Of a stretch of 64,000 nucleotides of DNA, positions 26,590 to 35,268 are shown one piece after another (positions within the stretch are counted from its first letter, which is position 1; each line of letters begins with the position of its first letter). The notes under the pieces were generated by a model that ran no database searches, was not told the origin of the DNA, and was given only the letters and a program-made list of their open reading frames with translations. Made by a program: the position numbers and the translations under genes. The stretch is taken from contig NZ_CP031423.1 in NCBI RefSeq assembly GCF_003991875.1, positions 868,001 to 932,000 of the forward strand. Reading direction: 5' to 3'. This stretch comes from Microbacterium lemovicicum (lineage in GTDB: Bacteria; Actinomycetota; Actinomycetes; Actinomycetales; Microbacteriaceae).

Positions 26590-27768
26590 TCAGCCGCTGA
26601 CGACCGGGAGGCCGGTGCCGCCGCCGCTGCCGCCGCCGGGGGTGACCGGTGTGACGGGGTTCGCGGAGACGTCGAAGGTGCCGGCCGCGGTGCGCTCGCT
26701 GCGGACGCCGGAGACGGTGATCGTGTACGTCCCGGTGCCTGCCGTCTCGGGGAGGATGACGAAGCCGGCGAACGCGCCGGTCTGGTCATCTGCGAAGAAG
26801 CTGACCTCGGTCGGCGGGAGGACGACGACGCCGCCGCTGGGGTCGGTGACCACGATGGTGATCTCCTCGTTCGGGCTGAAGCCGGTCGCAAGGAACTTCA
26901 CACCGGTGCTGGTCGCGTCGGCGAGCGGAAGCGACGCCGGGTCGGTCACGACGGCGAGGGGATCCAGCGGAGCGGGGGCGGTCGGGAAGACGAAGTTGAT
27001 CCGCAGGCCTTCGGTGCCGGGGAAGACCTCGCCGTTCGTGCCGTACTCGGTAACGATGGCGCTGCCATCGGTGCTGCCGGGCTCCAGGTCGCTGAAGTCG
27101 GTCGTCGTCGTCCAGTTGCCGTCAGCGTCGACCGTCACGGTCGCGGCGGTGCCGGTCTGCACGGCGCGGGCACCGTAGGTGATGACGATGGAGGCGCCGG
27201 GGTTGCCGGTGCCCGAGAAGGTCGGTGTGGTGCTCTCGACCGGGGTGGTGGAGTTCGACCCGGGGGTCGTCACCGTGAACGGGTTGGCCGGTTTCGGCGC
27301 TACAGCCAGGGTGAAGGACACTGTTGCCGGCGCGACGGCAGGGTCCGGGTTTCCGCTAGCCGCATCGAGAGCAGTCACCGTGGCCGTGATCTCCGTCTGA
27401 CCCGTGCTGACGTTCTCGAAGTTGTAGATGCCCGACCAATTGCCATCTGCATCCGGCGTGCTGCTCCCGTAGGTGATCTGCACATTTCCGTCCAGATCGA
27501 GGAAAGTGATCGACGCGGTATCACCGACCGGAAGACCGGTGCCGGCGAACGGCACGACGTTGGGGAACGTCTGCTCCACGCCGGTGGCGCCGTCGGCGGG
27601 CGACGTGACGGCGAACGGCTCCGCGGCGTTCGCGGCGGTCACCGAGACGACCGAGGGAACGACGACGAGAGCGGATGCCGCGACGAAGACGGCAAGCCGC
27701 GAAGCGAGCGACCGAGACCTCAGCCCCCGCACCTTCGCGTCGTCGCGGGCAGGGACTGACAATGTCAT
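26590..27768 (-). CDS. Secreted protein with tandem bacterial Ig-like domains
   Basis: The 392-residue protein starts at ATG 27768, with GGAGAG just upstream. A signal peptide (about residues 18-48, ending AANAA) precedes three similar beta-sandwich units. Each has the pattern of a VxSP or VTxP opening, a G/N-rich turn (FPNVVPFAGTGLPVGD; TFSGTGNPGASI) and a DGNW motif (residue pairs DADGNWSG, DADGNWTT). The C-terminus is a Gly-rich tail ending TGLPVVSG. No membrane anchor follows, so it is probably released or loosely held. It diverges from an ECF sigma gene. The ligand is unknown. Confidence 0.75.
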   Translation of the reverse strand: MTLSVPARDDAKVRGLRSRSLASRLAVFVAASALVVVPSVVSVTAANAAEPFAVTSPADGATGVEQTFPNVVPFAGTGLPVGDTASITFLDLDGNVQITYGSSTPDADGNWSGIYNFENVSTGQTEITATVTALDAASGNPDPAVAPATVSFTLAVAPKPANPFTVTTPGSNSTTPVESTTPTFSGTGNPGASIVITYGARAVQTGTAATVTVDADGNWTTTTDFSDLEPGSTDGSAIVTEYGTNGEVFPGTEGLRINFVFPTAPAPLDPLAVVTDPASLPLADATSTGVKFLATGFSPNEEITIVVTDPSGGVVVLPPTEVSFFADDQTGAFAGFVILPETAGTGTYTITVSGVRSERTAAGTFDVSANPVTPVTPGGGSGGGTGLPVVSG

Positions 27769-27923
27769 GAACTCTCCAATGAATACAGCACGAGTGGGCG
27801 AAGCGCCCGACCTATGTCTAACACGCGGTGTACAGGTCGAGGGTCGCCTCGGTGATGAACGGTCGGTGACCGTCGCCATACGGAGCGACAGCAGAACGAA
27901 ATCACCGGCGATCGGGTGAATTC

Positions 27924-27969
27924 GGCGACATCGGTCGCGAAATGGGCGACATCCCGACCGTTTCGCGAC
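27924..27969. promoter_or_regulatory. Palindrome and direct repeats in the sigma/Ig-protein divergent region
   Basis: GTCGCGAAA (27934-27942) and its complement TTTCGCGAC (27961-27969) form a spaced palindrome. GGCGACATC occurs at 27924 and 27945, 21 bp apart (two helical turns). The block lies 62 bp before the sigma gene in a relatively AT-rich gap and looks like an operator for one or both divergent genes. Confidence 0.45.
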
Positions 27970-28031
27970 AACATTCGCCCTGAGACAGTTCGGCGTCCGC
28001 GGCGGGTCGGATCAGGCCGGACGATGAGCCT

Positions 28032-28703
28032 GTGACCGAAACCCCCGCGGTAGCTCTCCGCTCGGAGACCCCTCGTGCAGAGGTGTGCCCCGCGGAGCTC
28101 GCCGACCTCATCGAGAGGACGGCCCTCAAGGACGTGCCCGCCTTCGGCGAGGTGTACGACGCGCTGGCGCGGCGGGTCTTCGGCCTCATCGTGCGGGTGA
28201 TCGACAATCGCGCGCTGGCGGAGGAGATCCACCAGGACGTCTTCTTGGAGATGTGGAACAAGGCGGGTGCCTTCGATCGGTCCCGCGGTTCCGCGAGCAC
28301 CTGGGCGCTGACGATCGCGCACCGGCGGGCCATCGACGGGGTGCGCGCTCGCCGCGCCCACCGCGAACGGGACCACAGCGCCGGCCTGAGAGACATCGCG
28401 CTCTCGGTCGAGGACGTCAGCGAGTCGGTCATGCACCGCGAGGACGCACGTCGGCTGCGCCAGGCGCTCGAGACCCTCTCCGAGCGCGAGCGGCTGTTCC
28501 TGCATCTGGCCTACAGCGAGGGGCGCAGTCAGAGCGAGATCGCGGCACTCACCGGCACCCCGCTGGGCACCGTCAAAACCGTGACGCGCACCGCGCTCAC
28601 GCGTCTGCGGGCCACCCTCACCGGCGCGGGTTCCCGCAGCGACGTGGCGGTCAGGCGTCCAGCAGTCGTCGCAGGTGAGCGCCGACCGCTGCCGTCTCGA
28701 TGA
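28032..28703 (+). CDS. ECF (SigK-like) RNA polymerase sigma factor, no adjacent anti-sigma gene
   Basis: The 223-residue protein has sigma region 2 (FGEVYDALARRVFGLIVRVI through WALTIAHRRAIDGVRARRAH) and region 4 (GRSQSEIAALTGTPLGTVKTVTRTALTRLRATL), most like the SigK/SigL ECF group. Those are usually followed by an RskA-type membrane anti-sigma; here the next gene is metX on the other strand. The last 53 nt overlap the metX 3' end, and the extra Arg/Pro tail (VVAGERRPLPSR) comes from that overlap. Start is GTG 28032. Targets may include the divergent Ig-like gene. Confidence 0.85.
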   Translation: MTETPAVALRSETPRAEVCPAELADLIERTALKDVPAFGEVYDALARRVFGLIVRVIDNRALAEEIHQDVFLEMWNKAGAFDRSRGSASTWALTIAHRRAIDGVRARRAHRERDHSAGLRDIALSVEDVSESVMHREDARRLRQALETLSERERLFLHLAYSEGRSQSEIAALTGTPLGTVKTVTRTALTRLRATLTGAGSRSDVAVRRPAVVAGERRPLPSR

Positions 28704-29856
28704 GGAAGCCGTCGTGACCGAAATCGCTGGTCAGCACGACCGCCCGCTCCCCGTCGAGGGTTCTCGGGATCGAACGCGCGATCCGGTGCTGACCGTCGAT
28801 CGGGAAGAGCCGGTCGGTGTCGATGCCGACCACGAGCGCCGTCGCGGTGACCGACCGCAGCGCCTCTTCCACCCCGCCGCGGTCACGGCCGACGTCGTGC
28901 GAGTTCATCGCCTCCACCAGGCGGATGTAGGAGTTCGCGTCGAACCGGCGGGTGAACTTGTTGCCGTGGAAGTCGAGGTAGGACTCGACCGCGAAGCGTC
29001 CGCCGTGGCCGAGCGGACTCACGCCGGACTGCCATGACCGCTGGAAGCGCTGGTTGAGCTCCGTCGGGCTGCGGTAGTTCAGCAGCGCCATGCGTCGCGC
29101 GAGGGCGAGACCCCGGTGCGGCCCGTCGCCGTCGCCGCTGTCGTAGTACTGCCCGTTCTGGAAGCGCGGGTCGACCTGGATCGCCGCCAGCTGCACCGAG
29201 TTGAGCGCGATCTGATCGGCTGTGTTCACCGGCGGGGCCGACAGGATGCCGACGCGCTGCACGCGGTCGGCGTGCCCGACCGCCCACTCCAGCGCGTGCA
29301 TCCCGCCCATCGAGCCGCCGATGACGGCGGCCCACGTGCCGATGCCGAGGGTGTCGGCCAGCAGAGCCTGCGCGGCGACCTGGTCGCGGATCGTCACGTA
29401 CGGGAAGCGCGCGGCCCACTCGTAGCCGTCGGGCGCGATGCTCGCCGGACCGGTCGACCCCTGGCATCCGCCCAGCATGTTCGGGGCGACGACGAACCAC
29501 CGGTCGGTGTCGATCGGGCCGCCCGGGCCGACGATGTCGTCCCACCAGCCGGCGGTCGGATGCCCCGGCCCGGCCGGACCGCGGAGGTGGCTGTCGCCGG
29601 TCAGCGCGTGCAGGACGAGCACGGCATTGTCGCCGGCGGCGTTCAGCTCGCCCCACGTCTCGTAAGCGAGGCGGAAGCCCGGGAGGCGGCCCCCGCCCTC
29701 GGTCGCGAAGGCGCCGAATGCGGCGAACCGGCGCTCGCCGACCGGGTCGCCGTCGCGCCACGCACCCGTCACCGGGGGGCGTCCGAGGAGCAGGCGCGCG
29801 TCGGCCTCCGTGACCGGCGCCGAGGGCACGGTGTCTTCGGAGGTCTGCCAGTCCAT
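28651..29856 (-). CDS. metX: Homoserine O-acetyltransferase
   Basis: The 401-residue alpha/beta-hydrolase-fold enzyme has MetX signatures: HALTGDSHLRGPAG, APNMLGGCQGSTGP and the nucleophile elbow GGSMGGMHALEW. Late Asp and His complete the triad (VGIDTDRLFPI; DFGHDGFL). It makes O-acetylhomoserine from homoserine and acetyl-CoA, feeding MetY further right. ATG 29856 is preferred because GAGAAT lies 7 nt upstream; another ATG at 29865 sits too close to any ribosome-binding site. The 3' end overlaps the sigma gene convergently by 53 nt. Confidence 0.93.
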   Translation of the reverse strand: MDWQTSEDTVPSAPVTEADARLLLGRPPVTGAWRDGDPVGERRFAAFGAFATEGGGRLPGFRLAYETWGELNAAGDNAVLVLHALTGDSHLRGPAGPGHPTAGWWDDIVGPGGPIDTDRWFVVAPNMLGGCQGSTGPASIAPDGYEWAARFPYVTIRDQVAAQALLADTLGIGTWAAVIGGSMGGMHALEWAVGHADRVQRVGILSAPPVNTADQIALNSVQLAAIQVDPRFQNGQYYDSGDGDGPHRGLALARRMALLNYRSPTELNQRFQRSWQSGVSPLGHGGRFAVESYLDFHGNKFTRRFDANSYIRLVEAMNSHDVGRDRGGVEEALRSVTATALVVGIDTDRLFPIDGQHRIARSIPRTLDGERAVVLTSDFGHDGFLIETAAVGAHLRRLLDA

Positions 29857-29897
29857 GACTGCCATTCTCCCGGTCCCCGCCGGAAGCGGGCGGACTG

Positions 29898-30929
29898 TTA
29901 CGCGCTGCGGAAGGCGGAGGTCTCGTAGACGGCGCCGTGCTGGCCCGCCAGCGCCACCGGCACGGCATCGACCGTCTGCACGAAGCGGTGGTCGACGGCG
30001 AGGCCGACGGGAACGCGCGCGTCGATCTCGGGGAGCGTGCCGGCCGTCTCGTTCGAGAGCCACAGCACGCGGCGGCCGAGCCGCGCGCTCAGGCCCGTGA
30101 CCGTGTCGGCGAAGCGCCGGCGCGCCTCCGCGTCGAGGTACAGGAGCACGGCGCTATGGAAGACGACCAGCGTGGCCTCGGGCGGCGCCTCGGCGGCCAG
30201 GGGAGTGACGAGGTCGATGATGTCGCCCCGCTGGATGTCGGGCGACGCGGCGGCGGCGATCGCCGCGGCGCCGCGCAGGCGCGCGACCCGGGAGTCGTGA
30301 TCGGGTCCCGGCCAGACCAGATTCGCCAGCCAGGCGACGGCGTCGTGGTCGGACGCGTCGATCGGGTCGAGGTCGATGCCCCGCCGCCAGACGACCTCCG
30401 GCATCCGATCCGGAACGGAGGCGTCGTCGTCGACCCGGCAGGCGAGCGAGAACGCCGTGGCGCCGGCTCGCGGGTCGATCCGGTGCGGTCCGGAAGGTGC
30501 GGCGTAGTCCACGCTGTAGCGCTCGGGGAAGAGGCAGAGGCCCGCGGCGGTGCCGGTCTCGAGCAGGGCGACGGGCCCGTCGAGGCGCGAGAGTACCGGC
30601 AGCAGCGTGGCGCAGCGGTTGGGCTCGTTGGTCTGCACGCTGCGCTGGGTGGCGATCGCGATGACGTCGTCCCACGCGGAGCGCAGCCACGGGATCCACG
30701 ACTCCGCCGGCTCCAGCGCGCAGCCCGCCCAGCGCGAGGCGGCGAACAGCAGGTTCGGCTGCTGCAGACGCCGGGGGAGCGCGGCGATCCGGGCGCAGAG
30801 ATCCGGATGCTGCGCGATGCCGCACGCCCAGTCCTCGTAGAGCGGCGAGGTGCCGTGCGCCCAGCGCCGGCCGAAGTCGTCGTAGACGGCGGCGACACGC
30901 TCGGCGGCGGCGGAGTCGACGTTCGACAT
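29898..30929 (-). CDS. DUF2332 domain-containing protein
   Basis: The 343-residue protein belongs to DUF2332: FGRRWAHGTSPLYEDWACGIAQ at the N-terminus, LLETGTAAGLCLFPERYSVDY around residue 120, and TLVVFHSAVLLYLD near 255. The glycine-rich motif and strand order suggest a SAM-methyltransferase-like fold, but the function is unknown. TAAGGT lies 6 nt before the ATG on the minus strand. It ends 41 nt before metX, so it may share transcription with it. Confidence 0.75.
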   Translation of the reverse strand: MSNVDSAAAERVAAVYDDFGRRWAHGTSPLYEDWACGIAQHPDLCARIAALPRRLQQPNLLFAASRWAGCALEPAESWIPWLRSAWDDVIAIATQRSVQTNEPNRCATLLPVLSRLDGPVALLETGTAAGLCLFPERYSVDYAAPSGPHRIDPRAGATAFSLACRVDDDASVPDRMPEVVWRRGIDLDPIDASDHDAVAWLANLVWPGPDHDSRVARLRGAAAIAAAASPDIQRGDIIDLVTPLAAEAPPEATLVVFHSAVLLYLDAEARRRFADTVTGLSARLGRRVLWLSNETAGTLPEIDARVPVGLAVDHRFVQTVDAVPVALAGQHGAVYETSAFRSA

Positions 30930-31052
30930 GGCGACACCTTATGGCCGCCGGAGAGAACGGGCTGACGTCCTCCGCCCGGCGCGTTCAACGCCTCGGCCGC
31001 CTCTCGGTCGTGCGGGGCGCAGGACAATGGAGACCCACAACACGGAGGACCC

Positions 31053-31751
31053 ATGGCCCGCTATCTCATCATCGCCGCGTCCAGCGGGATCGGGCAGGCC
31101 ACCTGCGCGCTCCTGCGCGAAGCCGGGCACGAGGTCGTCACGACCGCCCGCGACACCTCGACCATCACCCCCGACGTGATCCTCGACGCGAGCGACTTCG
31201 ACGCCGTCGACGCCGCCGTCTCGAACGCCGGTGAGCTGGACGGCATCGCGACGTTCGCGGGCTCCATGATCCTCAAGCCGGCGCACCTGACCTCCCGCGA
31301 GCAGTACGACGAGACGATCGCGGCATCCCTGACCCCGGCCTTCGCCACGGTGCGGGCCGCCGGCCGTCATCTGCGCTCGGGCGGATCCCTCGTGCTCGTC
31401 TCGTCCGCGGCCGCCCTGGCGGGACTGCCGAACCACGATGCGATCGCCGCGGCCAAGGCCGGCGTGATCGGCCTGACCCTGTCGTCCGCGGCGAGCTACG
31501 CCTCGCAGAACCTGCGGATCAACGCCGTCGCGCCCGGGCTCACGCAGACGCCCCTGACGGCGGCCCTGACCGCGACCGAGGGCTCGCGCAAGGTGTCGGA
31601 GAACATGCATGCCCTGGGTCGTCTCGGCAAGCCGGACGACGTCGCGCGGGCGGTCGTCTTCCTCCTCGATCCCGCCAACGACTGGATCACCGGTCAGGTG
31701 CTCGGCGTCGACGGCGGTCTCGGTCACGTGCGCCCGAAGGTGCGTGCCTGA
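31053..31751 (+). CDS. Atypical SDR-family protein lacking the catalytic tyrosine
   Basis: The 232-residue Rossmann-fold protein has the cofactor loop AASSGIGQA (residues 8-16) and C-terminal SDR motifs (INAVAPGLTQTPL; ITGQVLGVDGG). The usual YxxxK is IAAAK here (NHDAIAAAKAG), so the catalytic Tyr is missing while Lys is kept. It may be a non-canonical reductase or a binding protein. CGGAGGACCC gives a clear ribosome-binding site before ATG 31053. Confidence 0.82.
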   Translation: MARYLIIAASSGIGQATCALLREAGHEVVTTARDTSTITPDVILDASDFDAVDAAVSNAGELDGIATFAGSMILKPAHLTSREQYDETIAASLTPAFATVRAAGRHLRSGGSLVLVSSAAALAGLPNHDAIAAAKAGVIGLTLSSAASYASQNLRINAVAPGLTQTPLTAALTATEGSRKVSENMHALGRLGKPDDVARAVVFLLDPANDWITGQVLGVDGGLGHVRPKVRA

Positions 31752-31770
31752 GAGATCGGTCGGCAGAACG

Positions 31771-31807
31771 ACGGATGCCGCCGCCCGGTCGGGGCGGCGG
31801 CATCCGT
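31771..31807. terminator. Bidirectional terminator between the SDR gene and metY
   Basis: A perfect 16-bp stem (ACGGATGCCGCCGCCC and complement) with a GGTCG loop lies between two convergent genes, 20 nt after the SDR stop and 12 nt before the metY stop. Confidence 0.8.
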
Positions 31808-31818
31808 GTTGCCCTGCG

Positions 31819-33141
31819 TCAGGCGCGCGCGGCCTCGGTCACGCGGTGCGCGGCGGCGAGAGCCTGCTCGAGGTCGGCCTTCAGGTCGTCGATGTTCTCG
31901 AGTCCGAGCGACAGTCGCACGAGCCCGGGCGTCACGCCGCTGGTGAGCTGCTGCTCGGGCGTGAGCTGCGAATGCGTCGTCGAGGCGGGGTGGATGACGA
32001 GCGAGCGCACGTCGCCGATGTTGGCGAGGTGGCTGAAGAGCGTCAGGCTGTTGACGAACTCACGGCCCGCCTGCACGCCGCCCTTGAGCTCGAACGACAG
32101 CACCGCGCCGACGCCCTTGGGGGCGTAGGTGTTGGCCGCCGCGTACCAGGGGGACGTGGGCAGGCCCGAGTAGTTCACCGACGCGACGTCGTCGCGGTTC
32201 TCGAGCCATTCGGCGATCTCCTGCGCGTTCTGCACGTGACGCTCGATGCGCAGCGACAGGGTCTCGATGCCCTGGATGAGCAGCCACGCGCTCTGCGGCG
32301 AGATCGCCGCGCCCAGGTCGCGGAGCAGCTGCACGCGGGCCTTGATGACGTAGGCGAGACCGTCGCCGACGGCGGTCGTGTACGAGGCGCCGTGGTAGCT
32401 GGGGTCGGGCTCGGTCAGGCCGGGGAAGCGGTCGACGTTCTCGGACCACTTGAACGTTCCGCCGTCGACGATCACTCCGCCGATCACGGTGCCGTGGCCG
32501 CCGAGGAACTTGGTGGCCGAGTGCACGACGATGTCGGCGCCGTGCTCGAACGGACGGATGAGGTACGGGGTCGCGATCGTGTTGTCGACGATCAGGGGCA
32601 CACCCGACTCGTGCGCGACGTCGGCGACGAGCCGGATGTCGAGGATGTTGATCTTCGGGTTGCCGATGGTCTCGGCGAAGAAGAGCTTGGTGTTCGGGCG
32701 GACGGCCGCGCGCCACTCCTCGGCGTCGTCCTGGTTCTCGACGAAGGTCACGTCGATGCCGAGCTTCTTCAGCGTGTACTTGAAGAGGTTGTAGGTGCCG
32801 CCGTAGATCGAGCTCGACGAGACGATGTGGTCGCCGGCCTCGGCGATGTTGAGCACCGCGAAGGTCTCGGCCGCCTGGCCGCTCGCGACCAGCAGCGCTC
32901 CGGTGCCGCCCTCGAGCGCGGCGACGCGCTCCTCGACGACCGCCTGGGTCGGGTTCTGGATGCGGGTGTAGATGTTGCCGAACTCCGCCAGCGCGAAGAG
33001 GTTCGCGGCGTGGTCGGCGTTGTCGAACACGTACGACGTGGTCTGGTAGATCGGCGTGGCGCGAGCCTTGGTCACCGGGTCGGGCGCGGCGCCCGAGTGG
33101 ATCTGCTTGGTCTCGAAACGCCAGTTCTCGGGAGCGGACAC
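31819..33141 (-). CDS. metY: O-acetylhomoserine sulfhydrylase (Cys/Met PLP enzyme)
   Basis: The 440-residue PLP enzyme starts ENWRFETKQIHSGAAPD and shows ATPIYQTTSYVF, YTRIQNPTQ and the Schiff-base lysine in SATKFLGGHG (about residue 206). Length and motifs match MetY, which makes homocysteine directly from O-acetylhomoserine and sulfide. Together with metX it provides the direct sulfhydrylation route to methionine. Start is GTG 33141, with TAGGAGGAT as ribosome-binding site. No SAM-type riboswitch was recognised upstream. Confidence 0.93.
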   Translation of the reverse strand: MSAPENWRFETKQIHSGAAPDPVTKARATPIYQTTSYVFDNADHAANLFALAEFGNIYTRIQNPTQAVVEERVAALEGGTGALLVASGQAAETFAVLNIAEAGDHIVSSSSIYGGTYNLFKYTLKKLGIDVTFVENQDDAEEWRAAVRPNTKLFFAETIGNPKINILDIRLVADVAHESGVPLIVDNTIATPYLIRPFEHGADIVVHSATKFLGGHGTVIGGVIVDGGTFKWSENVDRFPGLTEPDPSYHGASYTTAVGDGLAYVIKARVQLLRDLGAAISPQSAWLLIQGIETLSLRIERHVQNAQEIAEWLENRDDVASVNYSGLPTSPWYAAANTYAPKGVGAVLSFELKGGVQAGREFVNSLTLFSHLANIGDVRSLVIHPASTTHSQLTPEQQLTSGVTPGLVRLSLGLENIDDLKADLEQALAAAHRVTEAARA

Positions 33142-33281
33142 GGCATCCTCCTACGGGTGCGGAAGGCGCAGCGGGTGCCGCGCGGCTTCTGCGAGAGTAC
33201 GGATGCCGCAGCACGGCCGACAAGGGAACGGACATGCTGCGTAACCTGGGGCCCTTCTCCGGCGTCGGTAATGTGGATCGC

Positions 33282-34067
33282 ATGTCCAGCAGACGCGCAG
33301 TGGTGACCGGAGCGAGTTCAGGGATCGGTGCCGCGACCGTGCGGGCGCTGCGCACGAGCGGGTGGGACGTCGTCGGCGTCGCCCGTCGCGCCGCCCGCCT
33401 GGAGGAGCTCGCCGGCGACACGGGGGCGGAGGTGTTCGCCGCCGATCTGACCCAGCAGGCAGACGTCGACGCACTGGCGGAATGGCTCGCGCAGAGCGGC
33501 TCCGTCGATGCGCTCATCCACGTCGCCGGCGGTGCGCGCGGCACGGACCGCATCGAGGACGGTGCCGTCGACGACTGGCAGTGGATGTTCGACGTGAACG
33601 TGCTCGCCGCGCAGCGACTCGTCGCCGCGCTGCTGCCGCAGCTGCGGGCCGCCGCGGCCGTCAACGGGCACGCCGACACGGTCTTCCTCACCTCGACGGC
33701 GGCGACCACGCCGTACCCCGGTGGAGGCGGCTACAACGCCGCCAAGGCCGCGGAGTCGATGGTTCCGCAGGTGCTGCGCCAGGAGCTCAACGGCGAGCCG
33801 ATCCGCGTCATCGAGATCGCCCCCGGAATGGTGCAGACCGAGGAGTTCACCCTCAACCGCCTCGGCGGCGACGCCGAGGCGGCCGAGCAGGTGTACCAGG
33901 GTGTCGAGAATCCGCTGCTCGCCGAAGACGTGGCCGACGTCGTCGCGTACGCCGTGAACGCCCCGGGGCACGTCAACCTCGACCTCGTGCTCATGCGGCC
34001 CGTCGCGCAGTCGGCGCAGCACCTCCTCGCCCGCGGACCCCTCCGGGTGCGCGGCGGACAGGACTGA
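33282..34067 (+). CDS. Short-chain dehydrogenase/reductase
   Basis: The 261-residue classical SDR has TGASSGIGAATVRAL (residues 8-22, NAD(P) binding), DVNVLAAQRLVAALLPQL and the catalytic YNAAK. The C-terminus (HVNLDLVLMRPVAQSAQ) resembles YdfG-type NADP-dependent serine/3-hydroxy acid dehydrogenases. TAATGT lies 7 nt before ATG 33282, which is chosen over an in-frame ATG at 33234. It is divergent from metY. Confidence 0.88.
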   Translation: MSSRRAVVTGASSGIGAATVRALRTSGWDVVGVARRAARLEELAGDTGAEVFAADLTQQADVDALAEWLAQSGSVDALIHVAGGARGTDRIEDGAVDDWQWMFDVNVLAAQRLVAALLPQLRAAAAVNGHADTVFLTSTAATTPYPGGGGYNAAKAAESMVPQVLRQELNGEPIRVIEIAPGMVQTEEFTLNRLGGDAEAAEQVYQGVENPLLAEDVADVVAYAVNAPGHVNLDLVLMRPVAQSAQHLLARGPLRVRGGQD

Positions 34068-34186
34068 GACCGCCGGTGCCGCGCGGCCCGTCCGCCGAGC
34101 CGCTCGGTGGCCCGTCCGGCGGACGCGTGCTCGAGGTGGCGGCTCTCGCCGCCCGCCCGAGGCGGGTAGAGCTGAAGAGGTTCCGC

Positions 34187-35197
34187 GTGGCGTTCGCGGC
34201 GTCGCACCCGTGGATCGCGACGCCCGCCCCCGCCGCACGCAGGGTGATCCTCGGGGTCGGCGCCGCAGCGGGCGTGCTCGGTGTGCTCACGCTGGCCTTC
34301 GGGTTCAGCGAGACGGTGGCCGAGGGCGGTGACGACGTCGTGGGTCAGTCCGCGGGGATCGCGGCGGTCGGGCTGCTCATGCTCATCGGACTGGTCGTGC
34401 TCGTCTGGGCGACCGTGCGCACCGCCCGTCGCAAGGAGACGCCCCTGCGCCACTGGCGTCTGGCGCGCTTCGCGGCGGAGAACGGCCTGACCTACATCCC
34501 CGGTCCGGTTCCCGGCGTGCTGACGGCCTGGCGGGAGCGCGGGCTGCTCACGATCGCCCGCGCCGTCCGCGCGCGGACCCCCGACGGACGCCTGGTCGAG
34601 TGGGCCGACTACGAGCTGCGCCAGGGAAACGCGACGTCGAGCAGTACCCAGTTCGGCGGGTGGATCGCGGTGGCGCTGCGCCGCCCGCTGCCGCACATCG
34701 TGCTGCGCTCGACCGCGCGGGGGAGTCGTGCGCTGTCGACGGCCGCCGTGCCCGACGCCTCCCAGCGGCTCTCGCTGGAGGGCGACTTCGACCGGCACTT
34801 CACCCTCTACTGCCCACGCGGCTACGAGCGCGATGCGCTGTACCTCTTCACGCCCGACGTCATGGCGCGCGCCATCGATGCCGCCGGCGGCTGGGACATC
34901 GAGATCGTGGATGACCGGCTGCTCATGGTGCGCTCCCGCGATGTCGTGACGACCGACGCCCGCTCCTGGGTCGAGGTGGTCGCCGCCGCCAACGCCTTCG
35001 CGGGGAAGGTGCAGCAGTGGGAGCGCTGGCGCGAGGAGCGCGTCGATCCCGTCGGAGACGGCGGCACGGGCATCGAGGTGGCCGGCGTGGCGCCCGCCGG
35101 TCGCCGTCTCCGCACCTCCCTCAGCCCCGCCACCTGGGTCTGGCTCGGCATCACCGTCGTCGTGCTCGCGGCCGTGGTCGTCGCCGGCCTCCTCTGA
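34187..35197 (+). CDS. Hypothetical membrane protein
   Basis: The 336-residue protein (GTG 34187, with GAAGAGG 6 nt upstream) has two hydrophobic segments near residues 20-80, then a soluble domain (ENGLTYIPGPVPGVLTAWRERG ... FDRHFTLYCPRGYERDALYLFTPDVMARAID), and ends in a membrane segment at the extreme C-terminus. The middle part resembles DUF3137-like domains that measure or bind something in the cytoplasm, but I do not recognise a family with certainty. It is a single gene, followed by the convergent MFS gene. Confidence 0.65.
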   Translation: MAFAASHPWIATPAPAARRVILGVGAAAGVLGVLTLAFGFSETVAEGGDDVVGQSAGIAAVGLLMLIGLVVLVWATVRTARRKETPLRHWRLARFAAENGLTYIPGPVPGVLTAWRERGLLTIARAVRARTPDGRLVEWADYELRQGNATSSSTQFGGWIAVALRRPLPHIVLRSTARGSRALSTAAVPDASQRLSLEGDFDRHFTLYCPRGYERDALYLFTPDVMARAIDAAGGWDIEIVDDRLLMVRSRDVVTTDARSWVEVVAAANAFAGKVQQWERWREERVDPVGDGGTGIEVAGVAPAGRRLRTSLSPATWVWLGITVVVLAAVVVAGLL

Positions 35198-35268
35198 CGC
35201 CGGCACGACCTCTTGCGCCTGCGAGAGTTCCTGCCAAGCCCGCACGGTGCTCCTGCGAAGCCGGTGAG

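Noticed and set aside
33142..33281. Possible SAM riboswitch upstream of metY
   Set aside because: The reverse-strand sequence lacks the conserved helices and joining segments of the SAM classes I know; a normal ribosome-binding site is present.
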